DNA of 60,000 nucleotides from Liolophura sinensis (taxonomy: Eukaryota; Mollusca; Polyplacophora; Chitonida; Chitonidae), in the NCBI RefSeq assembly GCF_032854445.1, contig NC_088300.1, positions 59,434,984 through 59,494,983 of the forward strand. Direction: 5' to 3'. Below are positions 55,039-60,000 of the stretch, piece after piece. Positions within the stretch are counted from its first letter, which is position 1; the number at the start of each line of letters is the position of its first letter. A model generated the notes under the pieces. That model was not told the DNA's origin, made no database searches, and saw only the letters and a list, made by a program, of their open reading frames with translations. The position numbers and the translations under genes were made by a program.

Positions 55039-55515
55039 AGCCCAAAGCTAAGCTGGACGTTCCTACCGTAACGCACAGCTTCGGCCATATAGACTTCCAT
55101 GCGGACAATTTCACTAAAAAACCGGCTCGAACCCCACCTTATTTTTGCTATCCATCGATTCCCTAAAACGCCCGAAATGCAATATGTCAACGTCAGCATT
55201 GGTAAACCATCTTTCAACAGTAATGAAGCCGTTTAACCTTTCGAATCGGACAACTCAAATCAACTTCTGCCATGTTTGAAAAATTGTTTCCACCTTCAGG
55301 CAGGGTGAAGGCCGCGAAAATTTTATCCCACAAAACATTCTGTGTACTAGGGCATGCAATTCTTAAAGAGAGTGTTGGGTAGCGGCTCATCATCTTGCGC
55401 GAAGATGACCGCGTTGAAGTCTATATGACGGAAGCTGGGCGTTACGGTAGGAACTTGGGCTAATCTGTAATTATATAATTGCATTTGTAATTCAAAACGA
55501 ACTATACTATTTATG
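55039..55515. mobile_element. Foldback element F1
   Basis: Inverted arms at 55039-55110 and 55399-55462 share 'gttcctaccgtaacgc', 'cagcttc' and 'catatagacttc'. The interior includes a block ('cctttcgaatcggacaactc', 'aaatgcaatatgtca') shared with the arms of the element at 57408. The 137-codon minus-strand ORF at 54804-55217 lies partly in this element and has no recognisable domain. No transposase is visible, so it is non-autonomous or relic. Confidence 0.75.
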
Positions 55516-57278
55516 TACATGGATGGTATGCACTTTATATGTCATGTTTACAAATATGTATATACGTCAACCCGAGCTGCTATATAATTTTACTTAATGG
55601 CTATAGTTTGATTGTCATAAATTTTCGACAATAAACATGCATCGCGCACAGTTTCTCATATACTCGTATATAGGCCATATGTAGGCAATATGCTAAATTC
55701 TATTGTTTGACCCAGACTGATGCCCTGTATCGCCGACACGGCCTTTGCCACAAAATGCAGTCGTGATATCGAATAATAGTGCGTGTACCGCGGGTGACAC
55801 GAATTGTAAATAAAATAGAGAGAAGTTGTGTACTATCGTTAGAAAAATTGTGACAATTGTGACATGCATCACAGCGTAGTCAGGAGGTTTGTCAGGTACG
55901 TCCTGTGAAAATTCAGTCAAATAAATAAAGTGTGTAATTGTCTATTATTTTATTTACTTAAATTTTGTACGAATGAACATATGTATATGGCTGGTTTATA
56001 TTTATATATTTTTTATTTGGGATTTGTTTTCATGACCGTGGAGAATTTTATTGGTGGACGAAATGGCATATTTAGGGTACCAGGGGAAAACATGTAAGCA
56101 AGCCGACGATGATCCATACACACGACCTTAGGAGCTCGCAGTACAACCCGTCAGACAACAAAGCCATCGTTGGCCTGCATGCCAAATAATAATTTCCAAG
56201 ACCCTAACGGAATTACAGCACTTGTACATCACTAATTCTAATCATGCAAATTTTAAAATGTCAGTAAGCGTTCACTTATTTGTCACTGATGGGTGTGCAT
56301 ATACCTGTCTTTTAGCGTTCTCCTGCAGACTATTAAATAACGTTATATCGCTATTATACCTGCAATACAGAGTTGTAAATCCAGCAAGACTCACAACCAG
56401 GCTACTTCATAACAAATTAACCAGAAGTTTCAAGACCTAGTATAGATCTGCTTGGGAACTTTGATATGTGAACTGAATGTCAATCGTCCAATGGACAGCT
56501 TAGATTGATTAAGTGGCCTGTGCCCTTAGCGCACTTTGAGCATGTGTTGTCCAACCCATGACGAGTGCTCCGTGTCTCATTATTGATCAAGGATCGATGT
56601 CTTACTTTGTCAACATAACCCAATGGTTCGAATAACGTTCGCGTGTACTTGAGAGTGGAGCTAAACTCGGCCTTCTGCCACAGGAAGGTCAATATTGTGA
56701 TGGGGTTTCTTATCAATCACATACAAATAACTTCAAGGGTTTATTGAACTCGGGCGTAGCGTTGTATAGGCCTACGACAATATGCCTTGCGTAGTTTTGT
56801 CTTGGTCACAGGTAGTTGCGGAGTGGGATAACTTTCACCGAGCAAGCCAGTTGCAAGAGTTACGGTGTGAAACAGCCCCAAATGTCGTACTCCTTACAAT
56901 GCATGTGTCGCTCTCTGCAATTCGTAGCACCTTAGATCACTGCCACCAACAGACAAACTAGGCTCTGGAGCGTGTGAGACGTACGTAACCTCAACACTTG
57001 TCTCCTCCTGCGGAACTGTTTAATCAGCATTCATCAATTAAATTGTTTTAAGTTTTGGTTAGAATCATGATAACATACTCTAGATAAAGAGAGTACATGT
57101 GAATAAAATATCATTAGAGACAGGTTCAGACGGATTGTGTTTTTCTGAAATCACTTCCTGTTCTTCGCCACCGTGACGCCAGTGACCTCCGTGCTGTCAC
57201 TGGCAGCTTTTGTGTACAAAATTTGCTATTGGGGGCAGTGACCTAAAGCGAAGGTAGAAAGCGACGCATGGGCCGTAG

Positions 57279-57404
57279 AGCCCAAAGCTAACGTATAGCC
57301 CAAAGCTAACGTACAGCCCAAAGCTAACGTACAGCCCAAAGCTAACGTATAGCCCAAAGCTAACGTATAGCCCAAAGCTAACGTATAGCCCAAAGCTAAG
57401 CTGG
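57279..57404. repeat. 18-bp tandem repeat, 7 units
   Basis: Seven consecutive units of 'agcccaaagctaacgtat' or one-base variants; the last is 'agcccaaagctaagctgg', which matches the outer end of foldback element F1 at 55039. The array appears to be an expansion of the foldback terminus. The minus-strand peptide repeat LALGYT is a by-product. Confidence 0.95.
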
Positions 57405-57407
57405 ACC

Positions 57408-57807
57408 CAGCTTCTGTCATATACAATTTCATTTGGACAATTTAACTAAAAAAGCGGCTCGAACCCTACCTTACTTTTGCTATCCACCAATTCCCTAAAA
57501 CGCCCGGAATGCAATATGTCAAAGCCATCATTGGTAAACTATCTTTCAACAGTAATCCAACCGTTTAAACTTTCGAATCGGACAACTCAAATCAATTCAA
57601 ATTAAGTCTTGAAAAAAAAACGGAATTAATTTGAATTGATTTGAGTTATCCGATTCGAAAGTTTAAACGGTTGGATTACTGTTGAAATGCTGGCTTTGAC
57701 ATATTACATTTCAGGCGTTTTAGGGAATCGTTGGATAGCAAAAAGTAAGGCAGGGTTCGAGTAGGGTTTTAAGTGAAATTGTCCGCGTGGAAGCCCATAT
57801 AATCGAA
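57408..57807. mobile_element. Foldback element F2, long near-palindrome
   Basis: Arms at 57408-57605 and 57626-57807 are imperfect reverse complements ('tttcgaatcggacaactcaa' versus 'ttgagttatccgattcgaaa'; 'ccctaaaacgcccggaatgc' versus the complement at about 57705-57726), with a loop of only about 20 bases. It is related to F1. An RNA through here would form a long hairpin. Confidence 0.88.
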
Positions 57808-57964
57808 GCTGGACCTTGCGGTAGTTGCTGAAAGACCAATCGACATGTGGGCAGTGAGGAGGATATGACGCATTTAAATATATATCTAGCACATGGCATA
57901 TATATTGATCCGTTGTGATGTCCAATATGCCAAGACATAAACAAATCCCTTACACGGAGCCCAG

Positions 57965-58760
57965 TTCGGCTAGTTTTAGTGCCGAGTGCGTCACGTGATA
58001 AATTCGTGAAATGTCGGCGAGACTCGTGCGTTGTCGGCGAAAGGTCGTGGAGTTGTCGTGACTTTGTTCTGGCAAAGTCGTGCTAATCTGACCGAGTCCT
58101 GGGGAGTTGGTTTTTTTTTTTTTTTTTTTTTTGAACATGTTGAAAATTTTGAGTACTCGTACTAATTCGTAAATATATCGTTGTGTAGTCGTAGAGCAAT
58201 CGTTGTACTCGGGACTTAGTCGTACAAGTTGTGCTGCAGTCCTGCTGTTGTCGTAGTACAGTCATATCGTCGAAATCGTTTCTCGATCCGGGGAAGCTCG
58301 TGTTAAACTCGCATGTTAGTCCTAGAACAGTCGTGACATTGTCGTAGTAAAGTCGTTGAACACTCGTTGATTCGTCGTATTGCTTTCGTCATGTCCTAAT
58401 GTTGTCGTACATTACTCGTGTATATGTCGTAGAATCTCATTATCACGTGATTAATGTTTAATATCGTTAAGCAGTCCTACTACTCGTGGAGCAGCCGTAC
58501 AGGTCGTGCCTCTGTTCTGCGACACTCTTACTTCACTCTGGTCTGGTCGTAGAAAGGTCGGGGTTAGTCGGGAACAAGTCGAGGCAGCATCTTCCTGTAG
58601 TCCTACTACAATCCTGATTTGCTCGTCCCTAGATTCTCTTTCATTCCCGACCAACCAAGACTAACCCCCGACTAAACAGGACTGCAGTAGGACTATACAC
58701 GACAACAACAAGAGTTATCCCGATTTTTGTCACGACTAAGTCGGCCACTAGTCCTGAGAT
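57965..58760. repeat. TCGT-rich cryptic repeat with inverted half
   Basis: Dense, irregularly spaced 'gtcgta', 'agtcgt' and 'actcgt' words occur from about 57990 to 58610. From about 58640 to 58760 the complementary words (cgactaa, aggact, acgacaac) take over. It is interrupted by a T20-type run at 58110-58131. No fixed period is evident. It may be a degenerate foldback or an old complex repeat. Confidence 0.55.
58110..58131. repeat. Poly(T) tract
   Basis: About 22 consecutive T in the TCGT-rich region; possibly the tail of a minus-strand retroelement, though no body is recognised. Confidence 0.85.
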
Positions 58761-59310
58761 AAATCGGCCTCTTGGGAGAGCTACTATGTGGTGTAAGTCA
58801 GCGGCATTTAGAAATATTGCTGGATTTATAGAAAATAGCATCTGCATATATAACTGTGTACGCAAGTTATATTCGTGAAACACGTGGATACCATATTCAT
58901 GTCGTCTAAACACCATCTGTGGAACATGAACACAGTATATAGCCTAGACATTTTTGACTCTCAGCTTGTCCTTCCTCAGAAATGCTATGAACCTGCACAA
59001 CACTACATGCAGAAGCCAATACGTTACCCTAAATACTGCAGACTTCATCTGCGTAAGGTCAATGACCGTTAACGGATCCATGTAGTGATGTGCCAGTAAG
59101 ACTGTTATATACCCTAATAAGGATGTAGCTGTATATAGGTCACTGGTCCTCGTTATATTAGTGAGAAATACACATTATATACTAACACGTTTTTTCACTA
59201 GGCCTTCATATATGTTCGACCTTATATGATTAAGATGGCCCCAAATCTACCTGACATCTCGTTTATTCTAGATCAAGCAAACTTTTGCCTGGGTTTTCAT
59301 GAGAAATGAT
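58760..59310. other. Intergenic, nothing recognised
   Basis: No gene, repeat or regulatory element that I can support. Confidence 0.5.
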
Positions 59311-59482
59311 TTATTTATTTATTTAATTTTGTCATGCCGTACTCCAGAATATTTCAGATACGACGGCTGCCATGCAACATAATGATGGGAGAAACCGGCC
59401 AGAGCCCATGGAAAAACCCATGACCATCCACAGGTTGCTGACAGACCTTTCCATTGCCAAACCTACCGGAGAGGAAGCTCAG
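59311..59482 (-). mobile_element. SINE family 1, body and tail
   Basis: Minus-strand: TTTA run, 'gtcatgccgtactccagaat', 'atttcagatacgacggctgc', 'aacccatgaccatccacagg' and 'ttgctgacagacctttcc', 'ggagaggaagctcag'. The head is missing. Confidence 0.85.
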
Positions 59483-59514
59483 TTAGCAAAGGAAGAGCCA
59501 TATCTAGGGGGATA

Positions 59515-59536
59515 TGTGTGTGTGTGTGTGTGTGTA
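59515..59536. repeat. (GT)n microsatellite
   Basis: About ten GT units directly after a SINE. Confidence 0.85.
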
Positions 59537-59539
59537 TCA

Positions 59540-60000
59540 TTCAGACAAAATTCTATTGATTTCATTAGTTGAAACGCCCAACATACAAGACCGAATATGA
59601 CGGAAATCCGGGGGTATATCAGTTTTCATCAGCGAAGGCCTCACTCGCGGATATATCCTCAGAGTCAAGGCAAAACGCACAGAAGCAAAATGTAAACAAA
59701 AAGGGAGACAGCTTTGCTTGAACAAAATAATTTTTTGTCCTCTGTTTTGATCATGGTCGACGTCGGAAAAAAAATGTTTTTTGTCTCGCAGTAATAAAAA
59801 ATATGTGGCAAAATGGGCCAGTGTTATTCCGGACATAGGAACAAAATCTAATGAGCGGCAATAATATGTTTGTTCCTACCCTGATGAAAAGGACAGCTGA
59901 AATCTTTTGAAGAGTTTCCTCTTAAAAGATCGGGTAATGCTCAAAGACATTTTTGCCTTGGTTTGAGGCCTAAAACAAGGATGGGACTACATAATCCTTT
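59540..60000. other. Window end, nothing recognised
   Basis: AT-rich intergenic sequence without recognisable features. Confidence 0.5.

Noticed and set aside
54804-55217. 137-codon minus-strand ORF, the longest in the window
   Set aside because: About half of it lies in the foldback element F1, whose related copy at 57626-57807 carries the same sequence with frame breaks. No domain or splice context was recognised.
57226-57432. Minus-strand ORF with LALGYT repeats
   Set aside because: Explained by seven 18-base units, without start context or domain.
1-60000. CRISPR array, bacterial operon or provirus
   Set aside because: The tandem arrays have no unique spacers between constant repeats, and the genes have spliceosomal introns; no viral or bacterial genes were recognised.

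Overview
The window looks like nuclear DNA of a marine invertebrate, most likely a bivalve or another mollusc. It is AT-rich and intron-dense, and it carries tRNA-derived SINEs ending in the 'tgagtacggcgtaaaacacc' type of tail that I associate with mollusc genomes. It also holds minisatellites and foldback elements. I see no bacterial, viral or organellar genes and no rRNA or functional tRNA gene. The species call is an inference.

Only two genes can be read with confidence: a same-strand tandem pair of single-domain hexokinases (here HK-A and HK-B). HK-A has two candidate first exons (6963-7052 and 14648-14752) followed by ten shared exons (19730-29396). HK-B has one first exon (34801-34839) and ten further exons (42169-47765). 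Intron positions and phases correspond one to one, and six exons have identical lengths in the two genes (140, 100, 80, 113, 140 and 137 bases), so this is a tandem duplication. The proteins are only about half identical where compared, and introns do not align, so the duplication is old. HK-B reads open for 466 residues. HK-A has two single-base losses (exons 2 and 4) in otherwise well-preserved exons, so it is either a consensus-sequence error or a very recent pseudogene. Both would phosphorylate glucose at the entry to glycolysis; the alternative first exons suggest different cellular locations or expression programmes.

Layout: 1-1330 minisatellite; 1.3-6.4 kb without genes apart from one SINE; 6.4-29.4 kb HK-A with large introns holding SINEs, a tandem repeat near 9.9 kb, a foldback element near 11.4 kb and an RFX-type X-box upstream of exon 1b; 29.4-32.4 kb probable long 3' UTR; 33.8-34 kb a short SINE; 34.8-47.8 kb HK-B, whose first intron holds a 35-bp minisatellite (38.4-40.3 kb); 47.8-50.1 kb probable 3' UTR; 50.3-60 kb intergenic, with a SINE cluster, foldback elements, an 18-bp repeat grown from a foldback end, and an unusual TCGT-rich tract.

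The observations most worth a second look are: (1) the HK-A exon 1b N-terminus, which has an acylation-type motif plus a basic patch and lies downstream of a perfect X-box; (2) a decayed tandem array of the HK-A exon 3 end with its splice donor; (3) the two HK-A frameshifts; (4) the Thr-to-Ala change beside the catalytic Asp in HK-B; (5) a sharp change in palindromic word usage near 33 kb; (6) the foldback families. I found no evidence of a wholly new multi-gene system.
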